Assembly: GCA_002690445.1 (NCBI GenBank)
Contig: NZER01000488.1
Coordinates: 1 to 14,455 of the forward strand
DNA: 14,455 nucleotides
Reading direction: 5' to 3'
Source of the DNA: Candidatus Pacearchaeota archaeon
GTDB taxonomy: Archaea > Nanoarchaeota > Nanoarchaeia > Pacearchaeales > GW2011-AR1
Part shown: positions 5,569 through 12,234 of the stretch, piece after piece
Numbering within the stretch: position 1 is the first letter of the stretch
Layout of the letters: the number at the start of each line of letters is the position of its first letter
Position numbers and translations under genes: made by a program
The notes under the pieces: model-generated
What the model saw: the letters and a program-made list of their open reading frames with translations, nothing else
What the model was told of the DNA's origin: nothing
The model's database searches: none

Positions 5569-5583
5569 AAAAAAGGGGCCCCC
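5569..5583 (-). terminator. Possible terminator built on long-range pairing
   Basis: In minus sense GGGGGCCCC is followed by six T, but a local hairpin cannot form. GGGGGCC (5583-5577) instead matches GGCCCTC (5690-5684) with one G-T pair allowed only in minus-strand RNA. A 9-bp helix (5603-5611 with 5673-5682, one bulge) lies inside. Termination through this larger fold is plausible but less certain than at the local hairpins. Confidence 0.45.
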
Positions 5584-5879
5584 ACCACGTTAACGAGAAT
5601 AGTCTCGCTAGCCTCTCGGTAGGAACCACCTAATCTTCTATCAACTATGGCTATTCAATGAGCAATCAGCAACTAGGCGAGAAGAGGGCCTATTCACTTT
5701 GTCATTGAACTAACAGAGAGCACGAGGAAGCATCAATTGACGCCTTGCCATCGCTCCCACGAAACTTTCGATTAGCTTAGCCATCTAAGCAAGGGGCGTA
5801 AGCCCCGACTTATTTATTTATACGCGGAGTGCTTCCAACTTTATCTTATCGGTTGGGTCTTCAGCTGCAACGCGGAGTT
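5584..5879 (-). ncRNA. Candidate structured RNA 4 (~300 nt)
   Basis: No SD-led frame is present. Helices: 5775-5780 with 5785-5790 (GCTTAG/CTAAGC), 5793-5797 with 5802-5806 (GGGGC-GTAA-GCCCC on plus), and the long-range helices 5577-5583 with 5684-5690 and 5603-5611 with 5673-5682 leading into a T-run. GCGGAGT occurs three times (5562-5568, 5824-5830, 5872-5878), the first two each next to TTATTTAT, so that near-identical blocks flank a core of about 250 nt. It may be a separate RNA or the leader of the lipoprotein operon. Confidence 0.45.
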
Positions 5880-5910
5880 ACCTCCTGTGGATGTAAAGTC
5901 CACAGGAGGT
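5880..5910 (-). promoter_or_regulatory. 12-bp hairpin after the 5920 gene
   Basis: Perfect 12-nt arms (5880-5891 and 5899-5910) enclose a 7-nt loop, 9 nt after the TAG of the 5920-6801 gene. One arm is an SD (AGGAGGT) and the other its complement, the anti-SD ACCTCCT. No T-run follows, so it is more likely an mRNA end-protecting or processing hairpin than a terminator. Confidence 0.6.
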
Positions 5911-5919
5911 CCTGAAACC

Positions 5920-6801
5920 CTAGTACCAATAAGTAAGTGTTGCCTTATTCTCACGCAGGACTATCCTGACCTTGATGCCATTGATGGCACCGTGGTAGGA
6001 ATTCAGTGTGTGATGCCGCCGAAGGTTATACACACCCTTCGATGTTGTGAGCAAAATTCTTTCCTCGCACGACTCGTAGCCATCTTGGAAGCTGGTTAGG
6101 TAAGCTGGGATTGCTTTGATTGTATACCCTCCGATGAGACTATCCAGCCCCTTAAAGAGGTCGCTCCGTTTGCAAGCATCGCAACCACCCCCTCCGAAGT
6201 AGCGGTTTGCAGACGCGTATTCGTGGCCAAGAGGCCCGCTCTGGATTGTATGTGTTAAGCATGATCTCCAGGAAGTTGATACTCTTTCCAGCTTTCTCTT
6301 CTTCGGAGCCTCCTTCTTCCACTTTCGCCTGTCTGCTTCACCCCTAAGTACCCAACGTTCCCGTAACCATTGGGGCAAATACTCCCTTCTCTTCTCCAGG
6401 TCTTCCGTATCCCAGACCATTATGTTGACCTCCTCGATTTCCTTGTCTTCACGACCCCACACTTGCTTTGTGTAGAAGTCATAAAGCTGAGGCATGCAGT
6501 CCTCTCCCTTGGTGTCCACATGGGCCACAAAGTTCTGCTCCTCAAAAATCAGATCGGTCCTATTCCCTTTCTTCTCACAATATTGGACAATACCCCCTAA
6601 CGCCTCAACAAGGCTCCCTGGGCCGCTCCATCCAATACGTATCCGATAGTAGTTGCCATTTATGGCGTGTGAGCAGTATCTCGAATTGCGGATGCAATAG
6701 TTCAACAACTGTTGACGCAGGTAGATGATATCTCCCTCGCGGTCTTCGCTAGGATCCGACCCGTTGTACATAGTAAGAATATCTTCATAACTTATAGACA
6801 T
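5920..6801 (-). CDS. Unknown 293-residue protein with Cys pair
   Basis: The product begins MSISYEDILTMYNGSDPSED and is mostly soluble and mixed alpha/beta. It contains a long basic stretch (about residues 148-175, RERWVLRGEADRRKWKKE followed by PKKRKLERV), a glycine run with a Cys pair (about 204-212, GGGGCDACK) and scattered further cysteines and histidines. This suggests nucleic-acid binding and perhaps a metal site. No catalytic motif was recognised. The start is fixed by GGAGG 7 nt upstream, set in the loop of a 6-bp hairpin (6802-6819). It lies two genes downstream of the polymerase, after a terminator, so it is near the polymerase but not clearly co-transcribed with it. Confidence 0.9.
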   Translation of the reverse strand: MSISYEDILTMYNGSDPSEDREGDIIYLRQQLLNYCIRNSRYCSHAINGNYYRIRIGWSGPGSLVEALGGIVQYCEKKGNRTDLIFEEQNFVAHVDTKGEDCMPQLYDFYTKQVWGREDKEIEEVNIMVWDTEDLEKRREYLPQWLRERWVLRGEADRRKWKKEAPKKRKLERVSTSWRSCLTHTIQSGPLGHEYASANRYFGGGGCDACKRSDLFKGLDSLIGGYTIKAIPAYLTSFQDGYESCEERILLTTSKGVYNLRRHHTLNSYHGAINGIKVRIVLRENKATLTYWY

Positions 6802-6819
6802 GGTAATACCTCCATTACC
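6802..6819 (-). promoter_or_regulatory. Hairpin displaying the SD of the 6801 gene in its loop
   Basis: GGTAAT (6802-6807) and ATTACC (6814-6819) form a 6-bp stem. The 6-nt loop in minus sense is GGAGGT, the SD itself, directly before the ATG at 6801. The layout presents the SD in a constrained loop. Confidence 0.65.
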
Positions 6820-6848
6820 GTAAAAGTAGTCATAACCTCTTTACCATT

Positions 6849-6883
6849 AAAAAAAAGAAAGACACGGCCCCCCAGGCCGTGTC
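6849..6883 (-). terminator. Intrinsic terminator after the 6896 gene
   Basis: A 9-bp stem (6861-6869 with 6875-6883, GACACGGCC/GGCCGTGTC) with a 5-nt loop is followed in minus sense by TTTC and eight T. It lies 13 nt after the TAG of the 6896-7390 gene. Confidence 0.92.
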
Positions 6884-6895
6884 AGTCTTTACCTC

Positions 6896-7390
6896 CTATA
6901 TCCCGGTTACTTCCAGGATCTTAATCCCCCATTCTCCTTTTGAGTCTACAATTCCAACCCCACAAAGATGCCAGGACCATCGGCCCTCCTTCCCTGCTAT
7001 CCGGGACTGAAGAACTTGAAAGAACCTCTTGGCCAGGGAGGTGTTGTTGTGGTACCAGTCTGGCTCGAAAGCCAACCCTGTGACGGATCCAAAACTCTCC
7101 TTCTTCGGAAGAGTCCAAAGCTTGAAGTTCTTCAAGAGATCTTTCACAATCTCATGATTAGCTTCCGCACTCTGACGAGAAGCCAGATCCCCCAAGACCT
7201 TTATCCAAAACTCCCGACGAAAGCGGTATCGTGCCTCCGTCATCTGTTGAAGATTGTGACGCTTACCGTCACCGTCAGTGAACGATGACTGTAGGATCCA
7301 CGCGGGGATCCATACTTGAAGTCGCATCAGCAATAATGCGACTTCTGGCATTACCAAATTAGACTGCATAGCTCTAGTATGCGATGACAT
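6896..7390 (-). CDS. Unknown 164-residue protein downstream of the polymerase
   Basis: The product begins MSSHTRAMQSNLVMPEVALL. It has a moderately hydrophobic segment rich in Trp (about residues 18-36, VALLLMRLQVWIPAWILQS), a basic helical middle (ARYRFRREFWIKVLGDLASR at about 53-72) and a C-terminal half with several Trp and Gly residues (GKEGRWSWHLCGVGIVDSKG). The hydrophobic part is short and interrupted, so membrane insertion is uncertain. AGGAGG stands 5 nt before the ATG. It lies 75 nt after the polymerase stop, separated by a 12-bp hairpin without T-run, so it is probably on the same transcript. That makes it a candidate polymerase accessory protein, but this rests on context only. 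Confidence 0.88.
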   Translation of the reverse strand: MSSHTRAMQSNLVMPEVALLLMRLQVWIPAWILQSSFTDGDGKRHNLQQMTEARYRFRREFWIKVLGDLASRQSAEANHEIVKDLLKNFKLWTLPKKESFGSVTGLAFEPDWYHNNTSLAKRFFQVLQSRIAGKEGRWSWHLCGVGIVDSKGEWGIKILEVTGI

Positions 7391-7424
7391 GATTACCTCC
7401 TAGTTTACATGTCTACAAACACCT

Positions 7425-7452
7425 GGGGGTGGTGACAGATGTCACCACCCCC
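7425..7452 (-). promoter_or_regulatory. 12-bp intercistronic hairpin after polymerase gene
   Basis: GGGGGTGGTGAC and its complement form a 12-bp stem around a 4-nt loop, 13 nt after the polymerase TAG. It lacks a T-run, so it more likely marks an mRNA processing or stability site that lets polymerase and downstream gene be expressed at different levels. Confidence 0.6.
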
Positions 7453-7465
7453 AATTACTCCTTAG

Positions 7466-10327
7466 CTACTTTCTACCGTAGAAACCATCGCTATTCTTCT
7501 GAAGCTCAGAATTCATATCGTGGCAGATACCTCCCACTCTCTTAGTGAACTCTTCGTTCAGATTCTCCTTCAGGTTTCTCACAAATGACACCACCTTCGA
7601 CTCTAAGAGTTTCCGGCAGTGGTTACACTCCTCTGCAGGAGTGCCTGTCTGCTCTTCGTGGTCCTCTGCGAACCGGCCCCAGTGAACCGTGGCATGGAAG
7701 AGACTTTGCTCCTCACCAGCTTTGACGGATTGTTGAAGCTGCTCAAAGAGCGACTCCAGTTTATCTCCATCTAGATACTGGCAAGGAAGTTCCATCTCTA
7801 TCCCCAGACTTTCCAGAACGGGAGAGCCGGTAAAAGTGATCGCTCTGAAGGCACGATTCACCTTAGACTTCCTTTCTTCTGGATTGTGCTTGGCCACGAA
7901 CAGCTCGGTTACCCAGATCAAGACAAGTTCTTCTAAGCTCAGCTGCCGAAGCTTTTGAGCTAGAATCTCTTGTTCTGCCTCAATCTTGGTATTCCTGTCA
8001 TCAGGATCAATACACTGTCTTCTGATAGTCCACAGTGCTGAACCGAACTGTGGCAGTCCACTCTTCTTGAGCAGGTCTGAATACCTTCTACTCTTAGGGT
8101 GTGCTGCCTTCATCGACGAGATCCCTAAGGCTTGCGGAAGCAAGTCAGCCAGGTCTACCCGAGGGCTTTCCTGAGCATTGTCTTTCTTCCACTTGTCCAT
8201 GAGGTGAAATGATGCAACGTTGCAAAAGTGGACGAGATTCTCGCCACTTTCACTACGATCTATGCACCAGTTCTTCTCATGGCACTTTTTCCCTTCGGAA
8301 CCTTCTCTCCAAGTTAGAACTTCGTTCAGTTTTGCACCGGATGTAATCCGATGAACCCAAAACATGAAGCTCTTCATGTTGAGATGACCATTGCCGTCAT
8401 CCCACCGACCACCAATCTTAGCTTGGCAGTTAACTGGAGACGCTTCATCTCCAGCTGCATTCCTCTTCCAGTTTCGGATATCTGAGAGCTTCTCAGGATC
8501 CGAACCGAGGATCACATGCTTTCCAGCATCGATTGCCTCCTGAATGAGGACTGCACATGCCAAGGCATGCATCCGCATACCCAGAGCTAAGAACATTGAG
8601 CAGTAGAATGTAAGCTGACCAACAGGCCCTCGACCATCCTGTCCCAGCAGTTCTAGAACTTTCAGATCTATAGTCCCATCGGGATTAACAAGCTTGAGCT
8701 TGCTTTTCCAGCTTTGAGCCACCTTACCGGGCTCTATAAGGAAAATGACATCATCCCAGCCAGGGACCATAGAGATCCTGCTCTTGTACATGTTTATGAC
8801 CCGAGGATCATAATCGACAAGTGCAGTGTCTCCATCATCATCCCCTTGCATCCCCTTCACAAGATCCTTCTCGTTGAGGAAGACGACCCAAGGGGTCACA
8901 ACCTCACCTTTCTCGGTCTTGATCAGCAGATGCTCTAGATGACGCCAATTCCGCTTTCGAGGGTCGATGACTTTCAGGACTTTGAGTGCCTGAGAAAGAA
9001 TCATCGGGAACCTCGCCACAGCGATCTCATCGCCATGGTTAAAGCGCCACTCACCGTTATCGTACAGCCTCCCGATAACAGCATGCCCTGGTGGCACACC
9101 GTTATCGATGATCGTGACAAATCTCAGCGATTTCTTACCAGCTCCCTGACGGAGATGGTGATTTTGTCGCATGAGATCGTCATTCACGAAGTCCTCTACG
9201 AATGGGACCTTCAACGGATCTATATCCACTGAAGCCTTTTCAGTAAGCTTCTCGCAAAACTTACCTACCAGCTGCAACTGGTAGTTATCTTCGCTCAGCT
9301 TGTCGAAGATTCCTCCCAGCCCCCCGCTCTCATCAAGCTTCTCAAGATGTTCCTTGATAAACTCTACCACCGCTTTGCGATTGGCATCGTTATCAGCAAC
9401 GCGCTCGAGAATCTCGAAGCACCAGCGGATATAGCCTTTCCGGTCCCACACTTGTAGGATTCCCATGTAGAATCCTTCACCAACCGTCTTCTCCGAGAGA
9501 AGTTCTGGATTGGTTAGAATTCCACTCTTAGGATCGAACGCACCAGTGCGCATCCCACACCTTTTCATGGCGAGGCTCTTCCACTTACCCTTGACCTGGA
9601 GCCAGTCGACCCAGATCGTGGGTTGCCCGTTCTCGTCAACACACCTCTCATCTGGTACCAAGGTACCTTTGACGAATACACCCTTAGTAGGGTGATTGAT
9701 GCGTGGTTGAACGACACATGGAAACCCGATGCGCTCGAAGATCGGATGTGCCGGGTGGATGCGACCACTTCCGTCCGTACCTGCATGGATCACCTCTCCC
9801 TTGCTATTGAGGGAGGTGATGTCCTTTAGTACCATAGGAACGTTCTCATAGATCCCGTTTCCAATGGTAGGACTTCCAAGCCCACGAACGTAAGCTGCCG
9901 CACTGACCGCGTCCGGAAACGTCCGACTGAGAAGTGGAAAGAGGCGAGCATCATACATATGCTTGCCTCCAAAGATTACCATCCCTGCCTGCTGATAGGC
10001 AGCGAGGAGAATCTCCTTCCCAATCGGCTTCCTGAAACCACGGTCATCCCGCTCTTGCTCATTCACCACGTGCACCACAGGCACTGGTATATCGAGCCCG
10101 ACATACTCTGTCTTTAGCTTCGACAGCATATGCTTGATTAGACCGGGTGGTCCGACACGACGGACTATCGAAAACCTGGGCAAACCTGAGGTTTGCAAGG
10201 TCGTCACCAAGGCCGTCGCGACCCGCGTCAGATAATTGGCTCTGCCCCTCATCCGAGTCACGGATCTCACCGTCTTCTTGTCCCTAGGAACAACAAGTGT
10301 TTTCGGCTGTTGAGTGTCATTACTCAT
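7466..10327 (-). CDS. Single-chain double-psi-beta-barrel RNA polymerase (RdRP/YonO-like)
   Basis: The 953-residue product contains GMQGDDDGDTALVDYDP. Residues 496-500 (DDDGD; numbering from the Met at 10327) give the D-x-D-G-D triad D496, D498 and D500 that binds catalytic magnesium in the two-barrel RNA polymerases: the multisubunit beta-prime chain, QDE-1/RDR enzymes, SP-beta YonO and crAss-like phage polymerases. Just before it come GDEIAVARFP (about 432-441), comparable to the conserved Arg-Pro region, and WVVFLNEKDLV (about 480-490). Further upstream HPTKGVFVKG (about 212-221) offers two lysines, K215 and K220, suiting the first barrel. A Cys/His set (CHEKNWC near 682-688; ECNHC near 900-904) may bind zinc. 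The length suits a YonO-like single-chain enzyme. AAGGAGG is 7 nt before ATG 10327 but only 1 nt before ATG 10333, so I use 10327. The motif assignment is firm; template type and promoter choice are unknown. Confidence 0.85.
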   Translation of the reverse strand: MSNDTQQPKTLVVPRDKKTVRSVTRMRGRANYLTRVATALVTTLQTSGLPRFSIVRRVGPPGLIKHMLSKLKTEYVGLDIPVPVVHVVNEQERDDRGFRKPIGKEILLAAYQQAGMVIFGGKHMYDARLFPLLSRTFPDAVSAAAYVRGLGSPTIGNGIYENVPMVLKDITSLNSKGEVIHAGTDGSGRIHPAHPIFERIGFPCVVQPRINHPTKGVFVKGTLVPDERCVDENGQPTIWVDWLQVKGKWKSLAMKRCGMRTGAFDPKSGILTNPELLSEKTVGEGFYMGILQVWDRKGYIRWCFEILERVADNDANRKAVVEFIKEHLEKLDESGGLGGIFDKLSEDNYQLQLVGKFCEKLTEKASVDIDPLKVPFVEDFVNDDLMRQNHHLRQGAGKKSLRFVTIIDNGVPPGHAVIGRLYDNGEWRFNHGDEIAVARFPMILSQALKVLKVIDPRKRNWRHLEHLLIKTEKGEVVTPWVVFLNEKDLVKGMQGDDDGDTALVDYDPRVINMYKSRISMVPGWDDVIFLIEPGKVAQSWKSKLKLVNPDGTIDLKVLELLGQDGRGPVGQLTFYCSMFLALGMRMHALACAVLIQEAIDAGKHVILGSDPEKLSDIRNWKRNAAGDEASPVNCQAKIGGRWDDGNGHLNMKSFMFWVHRITSGAKLNEVLTWREGSEGKKCHEKNWCIDRSESGENLVHFCNVASFHLMDKWKKDNAQESPRVDLADLLPQALGISSMKAAHPKSRRYSDLLKKSGLPQFGSALWTIRRQCIDPDDRNTKIEAEQEILAQKLRQLSLEELVLIWVTELFVAKHNPEERKSKVNRAFRAITFTGSPVLESLGIEMELPCQYLDGDKLESLFEQLQQSVKAGEEQSLFHATVHWGRFAEDHEEQTGTPAEECNHCRKLLESKVVSFVRNLKENLNEEFTKRVGGICHDMNSELQKNSDGFYGRK

Positions 10328-10333
10328 AGCCAT

Positions 10334-10426
10334 TCCTCCTTATTAGTGCTACCAACGAAAGTATGACAAGTCACACTAAGCCTGTCACACTGGTCTCGTC
10401 ACTAAAACTAGACCATTAAAAGAAAT
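10334..10426 (-). promoter_or_regulatory. Upstream control region of polymerase gene
   Basis: The 93 nt between the terminator at 10427-10475 and the polymerase start hold three 14-bp iterons (10370-10411) and a GGTCT/AGACC pairing near 10392-10414. The SD AAGGAGG is at 10335-10341. No clear sigma70 promoter was found, so initiation here may use the iterons or a phage-specific signal. Confidence 0.5.
10370..10411. repeat. Three 14-bp iterons upstream of the polymerase gene
   Basis: On plus, GTCACACT begins at 10370 and 10384, and the related GTCACT begins at 10398. The period is exactly 14 bp. An imperfect dyad (TGACA with TGTCA) overlaps the first copies. Regular spacing just ahead of one gene suggests an operator for a regulator of the polymerase, though 14 bp is not a full helical turn multiple. 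Confidence 0.6.
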
Positions 10427-10475
10427 AAAAAAAAGAAACCACCCGAGGCGGGTCTCATAAGAGACCCACCCGGGT
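10427..10475 (-). terminator. Intrinsic terminator ahead of polymerase gene
   Basis: A long stem (10441-10456 with 10461-10475, one bulge and two G-T pairs in minus sense) with a 4-nt loop is followed by TTTC, eight T and ATTT. It ends the three-gene unit 10482-11166 and separates it from the polymerase gene. Confidence 0.9.
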
Positions 10476-10481
10476 AGCTAT

Positions 10482-10694
10482 TTAAGACTTAGGTGAAAAA
10501 TCATCACCGTCATCACGGGGATCACAGATAACCGCTGGAAGTGCCAGCGGTTGCAGCACTTGCAGACTCTTTGGAAGAGTCCTTGGAACTTGATGGGTGA
10601 CAAATGTCTGCTCACAGTCAAGACAATGGGACAGAACGTCTCCATTACCACGAACCTGGATGTCTGCCACATTCCCTTCTAGATGTTTACACAT
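10482..10694 (-). CDS. Small putative zinc-binding protein
   Basis: The ATG at 10694 shares its A with the TGA stop of the upstream gene (TGATG), with AAGGAG just before it. Two in-frame start options further up are not needed. The 70-residue product begins MCKHLEGNVADIQVRGNGDV. C2, H4, H23, C24 and C27 (HCLDC) form a plausible single zinc site of the small zinc-ribbon type. The C-terminal half is proline-rich and ends in an acidic tail (DPRDDGDDFSPKS). Such small zinc-ribbon proteins are common in phages as transcription or host-takeover factors, but no specific family is recognised. A terminator follows. Confidence 0.82.
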   Translation of the reverse strand: MCKHLEGNVADIQVRGNGDVLSHCLDCEQTFVTHQVPRTLPKSLQVLQPLALPAVICDPRDDGDDFSPKS

Positions 10695-10936
10695 CACTTC
10701 TCCTTCTTGCATTTGCTGTTTACAGCAATAGAGAGACAGGCATCGAAATTCTTACCTGCTCCATTACAATAGGGAGACTTTCTTACAATCTCCCTGACAC
10801 AGGACTGATCCACCCGAGATGGTGGATCAGTCCACTTTATGATCAAACCTCCCATGATCCAGATTAGGATCAAGGTCATGAGAAGCTTGAATGGCAGCTT
10901 GATAAGCCACCAGATAGCCCCCAGTACCTCTCTCAC
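10694..10936 (-). CDS. Small membrane protein with Cys-rich C-terminal part, GTG start
   Basis: The start is GTG at 10936, with AAGGAGG 5 nt upstream; it overlaps the previous gene's TGA by four bases (GTGA). The 80-residue product has one long hydrophobic segment (about residues 9-34, WWLIKLPFKLLMTLILIWIM and following). The extramembrane C-terminal part has four cysteines (SCVREIVRKSPYCNG, DACLSIAVNSKCKKEK), so two disulfides in the periplasm or outside are plausible. It ends in a TGATG overlap with the zinc-binding protein gene. Envelope function unknown. Confidence 0.85.
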   Translation of the reverse strand: MREVLGAIWWLIKLPFKLLMTLILIWIMGGLIIKWTDPPSRVDQSCVREIVRKSPYCNGAGKNFDACLSIAVNSKCKKEK

Positions 10937-11166
10937 TTGTGCCTCCTTTGACAGAGGGCTTGCACCTTCTGCCAGTCTTGGTCGGGATTGTATCCCGGTT
11001 TCTCGACCTGTACATTAATACAGTGGTAGTACTGGCCTGTACTCTCGCTGTGGAAGGTCGCTTCTTCACACCCCAGACCACATATTGCCAATATGATGGC
11101 AATGACAGTGGTCCTCCCTCCGAAGAGAGAGTACAAGAGATCTAATACGAAACACATTAGAAACAT
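10933..11166 (-). CDS. Small exported or membrane-anchored protein
   Basis: The ATG at 11166 has AAGGAGG 5 nt upstream; a much longer in-frame extension to 11328 would run through a terminator and is rejected. The 77-residue product starts MFLMCFVLDLLYSLFGGRTT and has hydrophobic segments at about 1-15 and 20-33 (VIAIILAICGLGC). GLGC could be a poor lipobox (C33), so lipoprotein or uncleaved anchor are both possible. The rest is polar, with two further cysteines (YYHCINVQ, QALCQRR). It is the first gene of a three-gene unit whose members overlap by four bases and one base. Confidence 0.82.
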   Translation of the reverse strand: MFLMCFVLDLLYSLFGGRTTVIAIILAICGLGCEEATFHSESTGQYYHCINVQVEKPGYNPDQDWQKVQALCQRRHK

Positions 11167-11197
11167 GATTACCTCCTTATTTATGTAACCACTAAAT

Positions 11198-11242
11198 AAA
11201 AAAAACAGGGAGAGGTCCCGGCAAATAAATGCCGAGACCTCT
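11198..11242 (-). terminator. Intrinsic terminator after 11258 gene
   Basis: A 13-bp stem with one G-T pair in minus sense (11211-11223 with 11230-11242) and a 6-nt loop is followed by CCCTG, eight T, then ATTT. The next gene's SD begins only about 20 nt later, too close for an ordinary promoter downstream of the T-run. Confidence 0.9.
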
Positions 11243-11257
11243 TTGATCCCTACTCCC

Positions 11258-11764
11258 CTATGCCCAGATGAGCATTGCCAACCAAATTGGCATGAAGAGG
11301 ACAACTCCACAGAGCATCCACTTGGCAAGCCCCTTAAGGCCTGCGCAATCGTCCTCTAGATAGAGCTCTATGCAATCCGGAAAGGGCTTCTTCCTCGACA
11401 CGTCGAAGACCATCTCTGTGGGAGGATATAAGGCCTTCAGCCGACCACAGCTGGTGATCTGATGCACTTCTGTACACCAGATCTCCAGAACCCAGAACAC
11501 CCACACGGGGCAAACCCACACGGTGAGGAATGCCGTCCCCACGACCTGGAACGGAAACCCGAACTCTGATAGCCCAATCAGGAACCCCGCTATCGCAACT
11601 GCGATAAGGGTTGCTCCCGTGATCGTGCTAATCCACGGAAGGCAGCTTCCCCAGAACTTCCAGGAATCGGTGTCGTCCTCAGCGACATCCTGCATCCACG
11701 TGCCACCCCTCCACTGGCACATCCAAACATAGAGTCCCAGAACCGCTTTATTAAAACCAAACAT
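11258..11764 (-). CDS. Trp-rich multi-span membrane protein
   Basis: I start at ATG 11764, which has AAGGAGG 5 nt upstream; in-frame codons up to 11824 have no SD. The 168-residue product begins MFGFNKAVLGLYVWMCQWRG. It has hydrophobic segments at about residues 44-65 (WISTITGATLIAVAIAGFLI), 75-95 (VVGTAFLTVWVCPVWVFWVL) and 148-167 (MLCGVVLFMPIWLAMLIWA). A polar loop between the last two carries cysteines and charged residues. It is unusually rich in tryptophan, mostly at membrane edges. Three or four spans are likely. It sits alone between two terminators. No transporter or holin family is recognised. Confidence 0.87.
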   Translation of the reverse strand: MFGFNKAVLGLYVWMCQWRGGTWMQDVAEDDTDSWKFWGSCLPWISTITGATLIAVAIAGFLIGLSEFGFPFQVVGTAFLTVWVCPVWVFWVLEIWCTEVHQITSCGRLKALYPPTEMVFDVSRKKPFPDCIELYLEDDCAGLKGLAKWMLCGVVLFMPIWLAMLIWA

Positions 11765-11831
11765 CACAGCCTCCTTAGCTGTTATCACAAAGTACATACA
11801 TCTCTCTGATATATGCTTCATCACTAGAAAT

Positions 11832-11877
11832 AAAAAAAGAGGGGTGCCTTCCGTGGGTTGCTAATCCACGAAAGGCA
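11832..11877 (-). terminator. Intrinsic terminator after 11886 gene
   Basis: A 12-bp stem (11845-11856 with 11866-11877, one G-T pair in minus sense) is followed by CCCCTC, seven T and ATTTC. The 6-nt gap before the T-run makes it somewhat atypical. Confidence 0.8.
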
Positions 11878-11885
11878 AAGAAAAA

Positions 11886-12119
11886 CTAGAAGCCTTTCTT
11901 GAGAATCTTCAGAGCTTTAGCAGCCCCCTGGATTGACAAGCCCTCCTCCTTGAGCTTCTCGACAGCTGCTATCATCACCGGGTTTCCATACTCAAGATTG
12001 AGTATGTGGCTTGTGACCTCGGTCCAGAGCCGCTCGAATCGTGGCCCGGTCAGGACCGGCTTTGATCGTGCTTCGAGAAGATTGATCAGGTCTTGAATCT
12101 TGAGAGACATAGAACACAT
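11886..12119 (-). CDS. Small soluble helical protein
   Basis: ATG 12119 has AAGGAGG 5 nt upstream; a longer frame to 12224 crosses the terminator and is rejected. The 77-residue product (MCSMSLKIQDLINLLEARSK) appears all-helical: a helix at about 5-18, a central helix (RFERLWTEVTSHILNLEYG, about 27-45) and a C-terminal Ala/Leu/Lys helix pair (about 47-77, AAVEKLKEEGLSIQGAAKAL). LSIQGAAKALKILKK resembles a recognition-helix-like end of a small DNA-binding domain, but this is only a guess. It has its own terminator on both sides. No family recognised. Confidence 0.87.
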   Translation of the reverse strand: MCSMSLKIQDLINLLEARSKPVLTGPRFERLWTEVTSHILNLEYGNPVMIAAVEKLKEEGLSIQGAAKALKILKKGF

Positions 12120-12172
12120 AATATCCTCCTTTAACATACTGGTCTGTACAAACTGCACAGATCCACTAGAAA

Positions 12173-12212
12173 TAAAAAAAGAGAAGGGAAGGGCCGTAGC
12201 CCTTCCCTCTCT
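12173..12212 (-). terminator. Intrinsic terminator with TACG tetraloop
   Basis: A 9-bp perfect stem (12186-12194 with 12199-12207), extended to about 14 bp by an imperfect outer part, is closed in minus sense by C-TACG-G, another UNCG tetraloop. Seven T and ATTTC follow. Confidence 0.92.
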
Positions 12213-12234
12213 AATCCCCCTCAAGCTGCAAAAT

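Noticed and set aside
5793..5821. GTAA-type hairpins followed by TTTATTTAT as plus-strand terminators
   Set aside because: The downstream tract is broken by A residues and there are no plus-strand genes to end there. The minus-sense reading as leader or RNA elements fits the gene direction better.
10933..11328. Longer version of the 11166 gene starting near 11328
   Set aside because: The extension runs through the terminator at 11198-11242 and into the preceding gene's 3' end. ATG 11166 has AAGGAGG 5 nt upstream.
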